From assembly GCF_000153485.2 (NCBI RefSeq), contig NC_018721.1:1798001-1862000 (forward strand): a DNA stretch of 64,000 nt. Direction: 5' to 3'. The DNA is from Psychroflexus torquis ATCC 700755 (GTDB lineage: Bacteria; Bacteroidota; Bacteroidia; Flavobacteriales; Flavobacteriaceae). Below, one piece after another: positions 28,969-38,688 of this stretch. The translations under genes were made by a program, and so were the position numbers. Within the stretch, counting starts at the first letter, position 1; every line of letters begins with the position of its first letter. The notes under the pieces were generated by a model. That model ran no database searches. It was not told where the DNA came from and saw only the letters and a program-made list of their open reading frames with translations.

Positions 28969-29973
28969 TTACGGGACTTCTATTTCATTTATAATTTTGC
29001 TTATAAGATCTTCAGATTTTATATTTTCTGCCTCGGCTTCGTAGGTAATTCCTACTCTGTGTCTTAGCACATCGTAGACCACTGCTCTAACGTCTTCTGG
29101 TATAACATAACCCCTTCTTTTTATGAAGGCATAGCATTTGGCGGCTATTGCCAAGTTGATACTTCCCCTTGGAGAAGCTCCAAAACTTATTAAAGGTTTG
29201 ATCTCGGCCAATTTATATTTCTCTGGATAACGAGTCGCAAAAACGATGTCCAAAATATACTTTTCAATTTTTTCGTCCATATACACCTCCCTCACAGCGC
29301 TTTGAGCTCTCAGGATTTGCTCGATAGAAATAACGGGGTTCACTTTTCCAAAACTGTTATCGAGATTGGCCCTCATCACCAGTTGCTCTTCTTGAATGGT
29401 TGGATAATCTATAACTGTTTTCAGCATAAATCTATCCACTTGAGCTTCGGGTAAAGGGTATGTTCCTTCCTGCTCCACGGGATTTTGAGTGGCCATTACC
29501 AAGAAAGGCTTATCCAGTATAAACGTTTCATCTCCAATAGTCACTTGCTTTTCCTGCATAGCTTCTAGCAAGGCAGATTGTACTTTGGCAGGCGCACGAT
29601 TGATCTCATCGGTTAAAACAAAGTTGGCGAAAATCGGTCCTTTTTTAATGCTGAATTCATTTTCTTTCATGTTGAAGATCATGGTTCCTACAACATCGGC
29701 AGGCAGTAAGTCTGGCGTAAATTGAATCCTGCTAAAACTTCCCTGTACAGCTTTAGCTAACGTGTTAATCGCTAGAGTCTTTGCCAAACCTGGCACCCCT
29801 TCTAATAAAATATGGCCTTGTCCCAAGAGACCTATCAATAGCCTTTCTATCATGTGCTTTTGACCAACGATCACTTTATTCATTTCGTTAGTGAGAATGT
29901 CTACAAAAGCACTTTCTTTTTCAATTTTTTCGTTAATCGAGGCAATGTCTACATTAGCTTGATCCTGATCCAT
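28969..29973 (-). CDS. MoxR-family AAA+ ATPase
   Basis: A 334-residue AAA+ protein. Walker A is GVPGLAKT, Walker B is FVLTDEINRAPAKVQ, and the sensor region MATQNPVEQEGTYPLPEAQ is the MoxR hallmark. It is the first gene of the Bat operon (moxR, DUF58, unnamed, batA-batE) and likely works as a chaperone on VWA partners BatA and BatB. Confidence 0.96.
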   Translation of the reverse strand: MDQDQANVDIASINEKIEKESAFVDILTNEMNKVIVGQKHMIERLLIGLLGQGHILLEGVPGLAKTLAINTLAKAVQGSFSRIQFTPDLLPADVVGTMIFNMKENEFSIKKGPIFANFVLTDEINRAPAKVQSALLEAMQEKQVTIGDETFILDKPFLVMATQNPVEQEGTYPLPEAQVDRFMLKTVIDYPTIQEEQLVMRANLDNSFGKVNPVISIEQILRAQSAVREVYMDEKIEKYILDIVFATRYPEKYKLAEIKPLISFGASPRGSINLAIAAKCYAFIKRRGYVIPEDVRAVVYDVLRHRVGITYEAEAENIKSEDLISKIINEIEVP

Positions 29974-30122
29974 ATTTAATATCTTATAGCGTTATAACTT
30001 ATTCTTATATCAAGTTGCAAATTGAAAATTAAATCCATTCTGAGTTGTTAAGACTTGGTTAAAAATAAAGGATTTACCATAAGCTTATGAGTCTGGATAA
30101 AATACCTATAGATATTTAAGAA

Positions 30123-31331
30123 TTACATTTTATAAATCCACTGTTCCGGATTTAGTTTAGAAGTATTCTTAAACAGTTGAAAGATGAGAGTCGTTTTACC
30201 TGAAGATGAATTAATCCCTATCTCCCCTAGTTCTTCTCCTCGTTCTACCTTATCTCCAGATTTTACAAATACTCTTTGGAGGTTATTATAGATAGATAAA
30301 TAGTCCCCGTGTCTTACCATAACCACAACATTGGCGCCTGGAATTTTACTTATCTGGCTTACCTCTCCTTCAAAAACAGCTCTTGCGATGCCGTTTTTCT
30401 CAGTATCTATCCTTACCCCGTTACTCATTATCTTAATGGTTTTGACAATAGGATGCGGGCGTTCACCAAAGCGCATAGACACAATTCCAGATTTTACTGG
30501 CCAAGGAAGCTTGCCCTTATTATTGGCAAAATCTTTGGCTAAAGCCTTTGCTTCTGGTGTGAGCTTAAAGGTTGCCTTGGCATCCGATCCCACTTTTTTA
30601 TTTTCTATCGCAATAGCTTCCCGTATCAATCTATCGATTTCACGATCTATCCTACTCACTTCTTTTTGCTTTTGATTAAGCTCCTGAGCATATTTTTTCT
30701 TCTGTTTATTTATACTGGTTAGAAGTTGTTCTTGTGTGTTTTTATCACTCACCAGCCTAGATTTCGTTTGGCGATTCTCTGCCAATATTTTTTCTTGGTC
30801 TCTGCGCTGCTCAAACAGAGTCGAATTTAGGTTTTGCAGTGTTTTAGTTTGCGCCATAACCTCAACACCTTGCTTTTTGCGGTATTGTGCAAACTGCTTC
30901 ATGTATTGAATCCTTTTGTAAGCTTGTAGAAAAGACTCCGAAGAAAACAAAAACATAATCCTGCTTTTATTGGATTTACTTCTGTAAGACTTCTGTATCA
31001 TTTGCTCATAATCGTCCTTCAGCTGTTTAAGCTCATTTCGAAACCTATCAATTTTATTGGCATTGCTGGTGATTTCTCTTGTCAATAAATTTGCCTCTTG
31101 GTTGTTGACTTGGATTAATCTTTCTGTCGCTTTAATTCTATACTGAAGGTCTTCAAACTCACTTAAAGCAGATCTACCTTTCGACTCTGTGGTTCTTATA
31201 ATTTTATTAATCTCGTCAATTTCCTGCTGAATGGCTTGACGTTTAGCTTCAAGCTCTCCTCGAGTTTGGGCAAAAACCTGTTGGCTAGCACAAATCATGA
31301 GGAAGACAAGTATGTATTGAAGGTATTTCAT
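30123..31331 (-). CDS. EnvC-like murein hydrolase activator (degenerate LytM domain)
   Basis: About 402 residues. The signal peptide ends QQVFAQ. A long coiled coil (20-270) leads to a C-terminal M23/LytM domain beginning WPVKSGIVSMRFGERPHP. In active M23 peptidases a late HxH metal-binding motif follows the TGxSTGPHLHFE pattern; here that stretch reads SSGKTTLIFQLF, so the metal-binding histidines are missing. This matches EnvC-type activators, which open amidases during cell division, rather than a working endopeptidase. The start ATG 31331 overlaps the DUF4292 stop. Confidence 0.9.
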   Translation of the reverse strand: MKYLQYILVFLMICASQQVFAQTRGELEAKRQAIQQEIDEINKIIRTTESKGRSALSEFEDLQYRIKATERLIQVNNQEANLLTREITSNANKIDRFRNELKQLKDDYEQMIQKSYRSKSNKSRIMFLFSSESFLQAYKRIQYMKQFAQYRKKQGVEVMAQTKTLQNLNSTLFEQRRDQEKILAENRQTKSRLVSDKNTQEQLLTSINKQKKKYAQELNQKQKEVSRIDREIDRLIREAIAIENKKVGSDAKATFKLTPEAKALAKDFANNKGKLPWPVKSGIVSMRFGERPHPIVKTIKIMSNGVRIDTEKNGIARAVFEGEVSQISKIPGANVVVMVRHGDYLSIYNNLQRVFVKSGDKVERGEELGEIGINSSSGKTTLIFQLFKNTSKLNPEQWIYKM

Positions 31332-32101
31332 CAAAATTCTAAAAGGTCGTAGTTATTTGGAATAGAGAAGGGGAAACTGAGTTCTTCATCAAAACTAACC
31401 GAGCGATAATCCAGATCAATTCTCACTTTCTCATCACCATTTTGGGCAGTCATTCTTATTTTTGATGGAAATTTTTTTTGATTGATCAACTGAAATTGGT
31501 CGTAATCTATAACCAAACTTTCGTTATTCTGATTCCGAAGAGATTGAGATTTCATTTCAAATTGACGCCCATCTATACTCGCCGAATACGCTAAAACATT
31601 TTTGATGTTCTGCAGAAAAACATAGGTATCCTCATCAAAGAGCATTTGTTTCTTTTCGAGATCGAACATTGGTTTGCCTACTAATAAGTTCTGAAGATTT
31701 TGAAAGTTGACATCAATTCCCAGAAACTCTTTGGCCATTGAAAAATCACCATCAAAGTAAGTTTTATTTATCTTTTCATAATACATAAACCGATCTGGGG
31801 TAATATAGACTTTAGCAACGGTCAATAATCCCATCAATTTTGCACTCATCCAAATCGCCTTATCTTTATCTATTCTGTATGAAATAGTAATGGATTGGGA
31901 ACCCTCTTCAGCCTTATACTTCGCCTTCATAGTTCCATTGGCCGTTTTAAAGTCGGCAAAATTATCTTCATACCTATTCATCACCGCTCTAGCTGATTTT
32001 TCTTTTAACCCAGAACCTGAATTGCTTTTCAAAGACTTGCAACTTAAACTGGTTAAAAATACCAACAGGACTAAACTTATATGTAAAAAATGGCGATTCA
32101 T
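31331..32101 (-). CDS. DUF4292 lipoprotein
   Basis: About 256 residues. A lipobox ends with SLSC near residue 20 (LVFLTSLSC), so it is a probable outer-membrane or inner-membrane lipoprotein. The DUF4292 body has LolA/LolB-like antiparallel strands (NFQNLQNLLVGKP). ATG 32101 was taken because the longer frame starts with TTG. The gene is now immediately downstream of the IS4 element, only about 8-17 bp from the insertion point, so its native upstream context is lost. Confidence 0.86.
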   Translation of the reverse strand: MNRHFLHISLVLLVFLTSLSCKSLKSNSGSGLKEKSARAVMNRYEDNFADFKTANGTMKAKYKAEEGSQSITISYRIDKDKAIWMSAKLMGLLTVAKVYITPDRFMYYEKINKTYFDGDFSMAKEFLGIDVNFQNLQNLLVGKPMFDLEKKQMLFDEDTYVFLQNIKNVLAYSASIDGRQFEMKSQSLRNQNNESLVIDYDQFQLINQKKFPSKIRMTAQNGDEKVRIDLDYRSVSFDEELSFPFSIPNNYDLLEF

Positions 32102-32142
32102 CAATTTGCTATTATTATCTCAAGTTTCGCACCTAATCAATT

Positions 32143-33576
32143 TCACTTAACACCTTGATGATTAAAGCTATGGGTATTTGTTAGAAACCCATAACTCTCA
32201 ATATCCTCTATTATTTTGGATGTAATAAGTTCAATATCAATTGATTCTACTAGTTTTTCCAAATTGGTTAAAATTAAGTTGACAACTGCCAATATTCTGA
32301 TATTCAGCTTATTTTCAATATAATCCTGTTTTAAATCTTTAAATAATCCGCCTATGGTTTCATAAGCCTCCATTCTGTACCGAATACTTGTGAGCAGATA
32401 TTGGGTCATTGCAATTGTTATTTGTGCAATCTGGACATCAAAATTGGTAGACTGACACTTTCCAAGACCAAAGAGCTGCTTGGCTTCTTTAAAAAAGACT
32501 TCAATTGACCATCGAATACTATATACTTCAATTGCTTTTACAAATTTGAGTGATGTATCAGTGGTTATTAAGGTGTGCCATTTGCCGTTCTTCCCACGCT
32601 TCGAAATAAAGAGAGCAACCTTGAGCCCATCAATTTCAGCTATGTAATGATGGTAGTAGTAATTGAATTTACGACAGCGCTTGGGCTTTGCTTTCTGTTT
32701 TTTAAGTTGTGCTAAAGTTTTGACCTTTGATCTGACTTCAATTTTACTATTGTATTTATACATCCCAATAATATGGGTCGAACTGCAAATACTTCGTAAC
32801 TTTTTAAGTAATCCCACACTTGTAAACCAGGTATCTATTAAAATATAGTCTACAGGAATTTTACGCTTTACAACCCTGGAAAACATTTGCACTACTAGGT
32901 CTGTTTTCTTTTTATTGAGTTCCCTATACCTCTTTGCCGCAACTGTTTTACTACATCTTGGTGTCTTCTTTTGGGCCTTACGCTGCTTTGCGGTTAGACC
33001 ATATTTTAATCTTGATGTTTTGCTCTCACGGTGCAGACTAAAATCAATGGGGATAAAAACACTTCCATTCCAATACCCAGCCACAAGTAGCTTGAAACCT
33101 AAATAGTAGGTCTTTGACACATGGTTGTAGATCTTTGAGACTCCTTCAATAGTCTTTCCTGTTTTTGAAAGATCAGTATCATCAAAGATCAAGCATCTTG
33201 TAGGGTCTGCTGAGGGGGTGAAGAGTTCATCTTTCAATAGATATTGCTTTACAAACTGGGCCAAAAAAGCTCTCCAATTAATTTTTTGATTTGCCAAGAT
33301 TCGATAGTATGAATCTTTTCCACATTTATTAAGTTCTGGATCTTTGTCAGTTGTAAGTCCATAAATAGAATTAATTCCAATAAGGGGCAAAATCAAGAGC
33401 GTAGCGATCAAATCCTCAAATGAAAAACCCGCCTTTTTGCACCAACTGAATTGTTTTTTTATTCTATTGAAGCCTAAAATATTCAGATGTGCCCGTAAAT
33501 AGTCTGAATTAAACCAAACCTTATTAAACTTCCCTTTTATTTCTTGAACTTTTGCAATATATTCGTGTTGTAGCAT
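32143..33576 (-). CDS. IS4-family DDE transposase
   Basis: A 477-residue transposase with no visible lesion. The catalytic residues are seen as D1 in IFDDTDLSKTGK, D2 in YILIDTWFTS, and the Y-2-R-3-E-6-K motif of the IS4 family in YSIRWSIEVFFKEAKQ. Basic N-terminal half with a DNA-binding region (RKQRKAQKKTPRCSK). A complete gene with a full set of ends suggests recent or still active insertion. Confidence 0.93.
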   Translation of the reverse strand: MLQHEYIAKVQEIKGKFNKVWFNSDYLRAHLNILGFNRIKKQFSWCKKAGFSFEDLIATLLILPLIGINSIYGLTTDKDPELNKCGKDSYYRILANQKINWRAFLAQFVKQYLLKDELFTPSADPTRCLIFDDTDLSKTGKTIEGVSKIYNHVSKTYYLGFKLLVAGYWNGSVFIPIDFSLHRESKTSRLKYGLTAKQRKAQKKTPRCSKTVAAKRYRELNKKKTDLVVQMFSRVVKRKIPVDYILIDTWFTSVGLLKKLRSICSSTHIIGMYKYNSKIEVRSKVKTLAQLKKQKAKPKRCRKFNYYYHHYIAEIDGLKVALFISKRGKNGKWHTLITTDTSLKFVKAIEVYSIRWSIEVFFKEAKQLFGLGKCQSTNFDVQIAQITIAMTQYLLTSIRYRMEAYETIGGLFKDLKQDYIENKLNIRILAVVNLILTNLEKLVESIDIELITSKIIEDIESYGFLTNTHSFNHQGVK

Positions 33577-33613
33577 GTTTTGTACTTTGTGTTTAGTTAC
33601 TTAAAGATACAGT

Positions 33614-33638
33614 AAAACCAAGGGTTTCCCTTGGTTTT
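33614..33638 (-). terminator. Hairpin inside the IS upstream of the transposase
   Basis: AAAACCAAGGG (33614-33624) pairs perfectly with CCCTTGGTTTT (33628-33638), with a 3-nt loop. It lies between the transposase start and the end of the interrupted TPR gene, overlapping the TPR stop. Such hairpins in ISs usually block transcripts arriving from outside, so it probably stops the upstream operon here. Confidence 0.65.
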
Positions 33639-35044
33639 CATGCTATTTTTTTCCAATTAAACCCTGTGAATAATGGGTGCGAAACTTGAGTTATTATTAA
33701 TTTCTTCTTGTAGGCCTCCGCTTTTTCAATTTCGCCTAATGCCAAATAGGAGTCTTTTAAAATTTCAAACATGCTTCGCTTTAGATTACTATCCTCGAAA
33801 ATATAGTCTAAACCTTCTTCCAAAACCTCAATAGCTGCTTGGTGTTTTTTCAATTTGTTCAAAGCTAATCCTTTACTATAATATAGCAATGCTTGTGAAG
33901 GGTAACTCTGTAAAGCTTCTTCACTAGTGTTTAATAAGTCCTCAAACTTATTTAACTCCACTTCAAGCTCAATGATATTTGTTACGAGCCTGAAATCATT
34001 AGGCTTATTCCGTAAAGCAGATTTATAATTATCTAAGGCTTTCTCCTTATCTCTAGATTTGTAAAATTCTCCTAATTCTGCTTTGCTGGAGGAGTTCTTT
34101 TCTGAGGTGAGTGCTGAGTCTAATACGCTTACAAAAGCATCTTGGGCATCAGGGTTTTGGAGCGCAAAGGCTTTAAAGGAGTTGATCACTTTTACTTTAT
34201 CTTTTTCTTCTAGAGTGAGGCTTTCCACCACTTTTTGACTGTAAGCTTTAGCTTTTGGGATATTTCTAGTCACTAGGTAAGCTAATGCCAATTCTACATT
34301 AATTTCTGGGTTAAAAACAGAGTGTTCTTGCACACGATTCCCGACTTTTATAGACTCTTCTGGAGCGTTATTAAGCCTGTAAAGCTCCATAAGATATGTT
34401 GCCGCTCGAGTATCTTCCAAAGAATTTTGAAACCTGCCTTCAAAATATTCAACCCCTTTTATTAAGAGGTTCCCTTCTTTATAAATGACCATTCGAAATT
34501 GATCTCGAAACTCATCTAAACCCTCCGTCGCATCAAAACGATCCAAAGCTTGTAAAGCGTGTTGATATTCATTTTGGATCAAATACAAATTCGACAACTC
34601 TTGATAATACACCGGATCACTTTCAGCTATAAATTGGGCGACTCCTATAGCATCCTCATACCTTTTCTGCATGGAATAAACATAAAACAACTGCTTGTGA
34701 ATGTTTATATTTTCTTTGTATTTTGAATCTTCTAAAGTCTTTTTTAAGAAGGTTTCTGCCTTATCGTAGGCTTCCAAATCGATGTAATTTTTGGCTAATT
34801 CGTAATACACCGCCATATTGTTGGACTGAAGCTTTAAACATTTTTCTAATTCTTCTATCGCTTTTTGGGGATTTTCTATTGCCCTTTGAGCAATCGCCTC
34901 AAAGAAAGTCTCTTGAAATTCGTCTGTGTTATCTCCAAGATTATCCACGTTGATCTCTTCGGATAAATTGTCTTTGTCCTGAGCATAACTGTAAAAAGAC
35001 AGCAGCATTACCATAAAACAAAAAAGACGAATGTGTTTTGACAT
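33638..35044 (-). CDS. TPR-repeat exported protein, 3' end replaced by IS
   Basis: A 468-residue protein with a signal peptide ending FYSYAQ and about ten TPR units (QKAIEELEKCLKLQSNNMAV and many more), typical of the conserved gene beside DUF4292. The final 17-18 codons (from about TQVSHPLF onward) lie inside the IS element: the reading frame enters the right end of the IS at 33690 and stops at 33638. The natural C-terminus is therefore lost, and the present tail is foreign. TPRs remain intact, so function may persist. Confidence 0.85.
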   Translation of the reverse strand: MSKHIRLFCFMVMLLSFYSYAQDKDNLSEEINVDNLGDNTDEFQETFFEAIAQRAIENPQKAIEELEKCLKLQSNNMAVYYELAKNYIDLEAYDKAETFLKKTLEDSKYKENINIHKQLFYVYSMQKRYEDAIGVAQFIAESDPVYYQELSNLYLIQNEYQHALQALDRFDATEGLDEFRDQFRMVIYKEGNLLIKGVEYFEGRFQNSLEDTRAATYLMELYRLNNAPEESIKVGNRVQEHSVFNPEINVELALAYLVTRNIPKAKAYSQKVVESLTLEEKDKVKVINSFKAFALQNPDAQDAFVSVLDSALTSEKNSSSKAELGEFYKSRDKEKALDNYKSALRNKPNDFRLVTNIIELEVELNKFEDLLNTSEEALQSYPSQALLYYSKGLALNKLKKHQAAIEVLEEGLDYIFEDSNLKRSMFEILKDSYLALGEIEKAEAYKKKLIITQVSHPLFTGFNWKKIA

Positions 35045-35051
35045 ACTTTTT

Positions 35052-36065
35052 TTAATCTAAAACCGAATAATCTCCTAAACTTACGGATGTGAAATTCCCA
35101 TCAAATTTAGCGAAGTTCCCTATCATAGCTTTATCAAGATTAGCATTAAGAACTTGAGAGTTTTCTTGAATCAAGGAATTTTTAATGGATGAATTTTCAA
35201 TCGTTGTCCCATTTCCAATAGAAACATTTGGACCGATTTTAGCATTTTTCAAAAACACATTTTCCCCAATAAAACAAGGCTCTAAAATTTCAGAATTTTC
35301 AATTTTAACGGAGGAAGACATCAATTGTTCTTTTTGATCTTCATGAATAAACTTCAGCATTCTAGAATTCGTCTCAACGGTCACCTTTTTATTGCCACAA
35401 TCCATCCATTCGTCAACCTGTCCTGGTTTAAAAATAGCCCCATTTTCTTTCATCTTCTTAATCCCATCATTGATCTGGTATTCTCCCCCATGCATGATGT
35501 TTTCTTCGATGACTTTCTCCAACTGAGTTTTGAGCTGTGACACTTCTTTAAAATAGTAAATCCCAATCACTGCCAAGTCAGAAACAAAGTCCTTAGATTT
35601 TTCTACTAACTCTGTAATCTGTCCTTTGTCATTCAATTTTATAACCCCAAAAGCTTCAGGATTTTCTACCTGTTTTACCCACATAACCGCGTCTGCTTCT
35701 TTATCTAATTTAAAATCAGCTTTAAACAAGGTGTCGGCATAAGCAATTACAGCAGGACCACTCAATGAGTCTTTAGCACACATGATGGCATGACCGGTTC
35801 CCAAAGGTTTATCTTGATAATAAATAGTTGATTTCGCCTTTAAACTTGTCGCAATATTTTTCAGCTTTGCTTCAATTTCAACACCAAAATCTTCAGAAAT
35901 AATAAAAGCGATTTCATCTATTTCATCTTCAAGCACCTCAGCTATACCTTCAACCAAACGCTGTACAATAGGTTTTCCAGCAATAGGTATTAAGGGTTTC
36001 GGGATGGTAAGTGTATGTGGTCTTAGTCTTGAGCCTCTTCCGGCCATGGGAACTATAATTTTCAT
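35052..36065 (-). CDS. Sugar-phosphate nucleotidyltransferase with C-terminal beta-helix
   Basis: A 337-residue protein. The N-terminal domain carries the NTP-transferase motif PMAGRGSRLRPHTLTIPKPL (residues 6-25) and a DTLFKADFKL metal site. Residues 250-337 have the hexapeptide repeats of a left-handed beta-helix (IGNGTTIENSSI). It probably activates a hexose-1-phosphate with UTP, dTTP or GTP; the sugar cannot be told from sequence. It lies 9 bp after the hypothetical at 36075 and 8 bp before the TPR gene. Confidence 0.9.
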   Translation of the reverse strand: MKIIVPMAGRGSRLRPHTLTIPKPLIPIAGKPIVQRLVEGIAEVLEDEIDEIAFIISEDFGVEIEAKLKNIATSLKAKSTIYYQDKPLGTGHAIMCAKDSLSGPAVIAYADTLFKADFKLDKEADAVMWVKQVENPEAFGVIKLNDKGQITELVEKSKDFVSDLAVIGIYYFKEVSQLKTQLEKVIEENIMHGGEYQINDGIKKMKENGAIFKPGQVDEWMDCGNKKVTVETNSRMLKFIHEDQKEQLMSSSVKIENSEILEPCFIGENVFLKNAKIGPNVSIGNGTTIENSSIKNSLIQENSQVLNANLDKAMIGNFAKFDGNFTSVSLGDYSVLD

Positions 36066-36074
36066 AAAGTAAGT

Positions 36075-36716
36075 TTAATGATTTTTTGCACTAAGATAGC
36101 CTTCAGCTCTTACATGCTTGTATATATCTGATATGTTTTCTGGTATCTCTGCTCGAATGAACCAATTAACATCTAGTCCGCAGAAAATTGCCATTTTCAT
36201 TAATGGTGGGTTTTCTCCAATAAGACGACCTAATTCTTCAAGGTTTTCTTCTAGCTCCAGTAAGTAATCTTGTTCTAATTTGTCAATCAGAACGAGAATT
36301 TTATAAGCCCTAGCGATAAGCGCTACCCCTATTTTTATAAATTTACGCGGCGTAGCTTTACAAATATGGGAGTTATTGTGTCTTAAAACTTCCTTCAATA
36401 AAAGCAAATTTAGACTGACCTCCCCAAATTTATCTTTGGTAATTTTGACGTGCTCTGTAATATCACCACTCAAAAAACGGATGTCCATATTTAAATACCC
36501 CACAGAGTAAAATTCCTTATTAAACAGTTTTGTTCTCTCTTTAATACTCTCTTCCATTTGGGAGCGCTTATCTTCTAAACTAATGGAACTCACCATTTCA
36601 AAATATAAACGCTTAGCCAGAATTTTATCTTTCTTCAACAAGCGCAAGATGAGTTTATCTTTTTCTTTGTCTGGAAGAAAGCTAAGAGCTTCTTTAAAGT
36701 CTTTTTCGAATGTCAT
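36075..36716 (-). CDS. Conserved hypothetical protein between dut and nucleotidyltransferase
   Basis: A 213-residue soluble protein, strongly helical and rich in Lys/Glu/Leu (KDFKEALSFLPDKEKDKLIL at the N-terminus). There is a conserved stretch LRHNNSHICKATPRKFIKIG and a C-terminus with MKMAIFCGLDVNWFIRAEIP. No signal or membrane helices. I do not recognise a family, but its fixed position in this operon supports a real gene. Confidence 0.72.
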   Translation of the reverse strand: MTFEKDFKEALSFLPDKEKDKLILRLLKKDKILAKRLYFEMVSSISLEDKRSQMEESIKERTKLFNKEFYSVGYLNMDIRFLSGDITEHVKITKDKFGEVSLNLLLLKEVLRHNNSHICKATPRKFIKIGVALIARAYKILVLIDKLEQDYLLELEENLEELGRLIGENPPLMKMAIFCGLDVNWFIRAEIPENISDIYKHVRAEGYLSAKNH

Positions 36717-36773
36717 ATCTATCTAAAATTAAAAGTAGAACCCTCTTTTGTTGATTTGCTTTTAAAATACTTA

Positions 36774-37205
36774 TTATTGACCCGTACTTCCAAATCCTCC
36801 TTCACCTCTTTGAGTTTCTGTCAAGATGTCTTCTTCTTGCCACTCGGCTTGTTCATGTTTTGCTAGAACAAGTTGAGCGATACGGTCACCTGAATTTATG
36901 GTGAAAATCTCTTTAGATAAATTCACCAGAATAACTCCAATTTCTCCACGGTAATCTGCATCTATAGTGCCTGGAGAATTGAGAACGGTGATGCCTTTTT
37001 TGAGAGCCAAACCGCTTCTTGGTCTTACTTGAGCTTCCACACCAAGAGGAAGTTCTATAAAAAGTCCTGTTTTGACAAGACAGCGCTCTAAGCTTTCTAA
37101 ATAAATAGGTTCCTTCATATTTGCTTTCAGGTCTACTCCTGCAGATTGAGACGTCTCATACTTAGGCAATTCAAAAGCGGAACGATTGATAATCTTTACT
37201 TTCAT
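36774..37205 (-). CDS. dut: dUTP diphosphatase
   Basis: A 143-residue trimeric dUTPase that hydrolyses dUTP to dUMP. The five motifs are recognisable: [41 protein letters not shown] and the C-terminal [10 protein letters not shown] arm. It lies 2 bp after the flippase stop, so it is co-transcribed with it. Confidence 0.97.
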   Translation of the reverse strand: MKVKIINRSAFELPKYETSQSAGVDLKANMKEPIYLESLERCLVKTGLFIELPLGVEAQVRPRSGLALKKGITVLNSPGTIDADYRGEIGVILVNLSKEIFTINSGDRIAQLVLAKHEQAEWQEEDILTETQRGEGGFGSTGQ

Positions 37206-37207
37206 GG

Positions 37208-38662
37208 TTATTTTGATTTTATAAGTCTTTGGAGTTCCTCTTTTTCGCTTAGATAAACTCCAACACAGAATACTAAAATAAGAAAAATTCCCACTGGGTA
37301 ATTTTCTCTGAAATAATAAAACGAAAGTATAGAAAATAGAATTGAAACACCGAGGTAGATTGATATTTTACCGTATTTATAAGGAATGGCATAATACTTT
37401 TGACCCAAGAAAAACGAAAGTAACATCATACTGGCATAGGCGGTTAAGGTCGCTATTGCTGACCCAACATAACCGATTTCAGGAATTAACCAAAAGTTGA
37501 TTCCTATTGTAAAAAGCGCTCCAATTGAGGAAATATAAGCGCCATAGTGAGTTTTGTCTGTGACCTTATACCAGACAGAAAGATTGTGATAAATTCCTAA
37601 AAACAAATTGGCCAGCAGAATGATTGGAACAATCTTCATGGCTTCCCAATAGCTCTCATCTTGTATTAGCAGCTGTTTAAAGAGATCTGCAAATACCATA
37701 ACGCCCAATAAAATTATAGATCCAACAATCACAAAATATTTGGTGATCATCGCGTAAGCTGTTTTGGGATTTTTGCTGGACGCATGACTAAAAAAGAAAG
37801 GCTCTATACCCAATCGAAAAGCCGTGGCAAAGAGAGTCATAAACATCCCTAGCTTATAACAAGCCGAGTAAATCCCAATTTGTTCTTTAGCTATGTTTTC
37901 TGGTAACATCCGTTCCAAAAACAAGCGGTCTACAACCTCGTTGATAGAAAAGGCCAACCCCGCAATCAAAACCGGAAGACCATAGGACATCATAGATTTC
38001 CATAGGCTCCAGTTAAATTCAAATTTGATTTTCTTAAAGAAATCGAACAAAAGAAATAAAGTAACCCCACTGGCAATTAGCATAGAGATAAAGATGTAGG
38101 TTACTTCAAAATTAGGAATATAGATCGATTGGAAGAAAGAGTTTGTTTCGGACCATTGGCCCAAATAGAGAAGAAAAAACACGCTCAAGCCCAGATTTAT
38201 GGCAACGTTGACAGTTTTGATAAATGCAAATTTCACAGGTTGGCTGGTCGCTCTTAACCAAGAAAATGGGATAATTGCCAAAGCATCTAAGGCCAGAATC
38301 CAAATGATGATTTGTAGATTTTGAGGATTGATCCTTGTGAAATTTTCAATGTTTGATATCGATAGGTAGGCTAAGGCTAGAAAAGCCAGAGTTGTGAAGA
38401 GAATAGACCAAGTGGAGGTGTGTATCACTTGAGATTTATCTTCTTCTTTATTATAAAACCTGAAAAAAGCCGTTTCCATCCCGTATGCTAAAATCACATT
38501 GAAAATAACAAAGTAGGAGAAAATGATGGAGTAATCTCCAAAGGAAGTGTTTTCTAGAACCCCAGTATATAAAGGAACCAAAATAACTGAAAGCATCCTC
38601 GGGATTACTGTCGCTACTCCGTAAATAAAGGTGTTTTTAAAAAGCTTTTTATAGATACTCAC
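37208..38662 (-). CDS. Oligosaccharide flippase (Wzx/MATE-like)
   Basis: A 484-residue membrane protein with about 14 helices, starting [20 protein letters not shown], the usual Wzx-type opening. It should flip a lipid-linked sugar chain across the inner membrane. The start codon is GTG at 38662; no in-frame ATG is near, and a perfect -7 box lies 18 bp upstream of it. It leads the operon that runs through dut, the nucleotidyltransferase, TPR, DUF4292 and the EnvC-like gene. Confidence 0.88.
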   Translation of the reverse strand: MSIYKKLFKNTFIYGVATVIPRMLSVILVPLYTGVLENTSFGDYSIIFSYFVIFNVILAYGMETAFFRFYNKEEDKSQVIHTSTWSILFTTLAFLALAYLSISNIENFTRINPQNLQIIIWILALDALAIIPFSWLRATSQPVKFAFIKTVNVAINLGLSVFFLLYLGQWSETNSFFQSIYIPNFEVTYIFISMLIASGVTLFLLFDFFKKIKFEFNWSLWKSMMSYGLPVLIAGLAFSINEVVDRLFLERMLPENIAKEQIGIYSACYKLGMFMTLFATAFRLGIEPFFFSHASSKNPKTAYAMITKYFVIVGSIILLGVMVFADLFKQLLIQDESYWEAMKIVPIILLANLFLGIYHNLSVWYKVTDKTHYGAYISSIGALFTIGINFWLIPEIGYVGSAIATLTAYASMMLLSFFLGQKYYAIPYKYGKISIYLGVSILFSILSFYYFRENYPVGIFLILVFCVGVYLSEKEELQRLIKSK

Positions 38663-38680
38663 CCGAGAAATTCATTTTTT

Positions 38681-38688
38681 CAAATGTA
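38681..38688 (-). promoter_or_regulatory. -7 promoter box of the flippase-dut operon
   Basis: Read on the minus strand this is TACATTTG, an exact TAnnTTTG, and a TTTG lies about 24 bp further upstream. It supports the GTG start at 38662, with a leader of roughly a dozen bases. Confidence 0.5.

Larger units (their letters stand above)
32118..33691 (-). mobile_element. IS4-family insertion sequence
   Basis: About 1574 bp. The ends are a perfect 15-bp inverted repeat: CTCAAGTTTCGCACC at 32119-32133 and its complement at 33676-33690. TATTATTA occurs directly outside both ends (32110-32117 and 33692-33699) and fits an 8-bp target duplication, although the AT-rich triplet pattern leaves the exact edge open by a base. 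It carries one transposase gene. It is inserted between the TPR gene and DUF4292 in a conserved operon. Confidence 0.9.
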
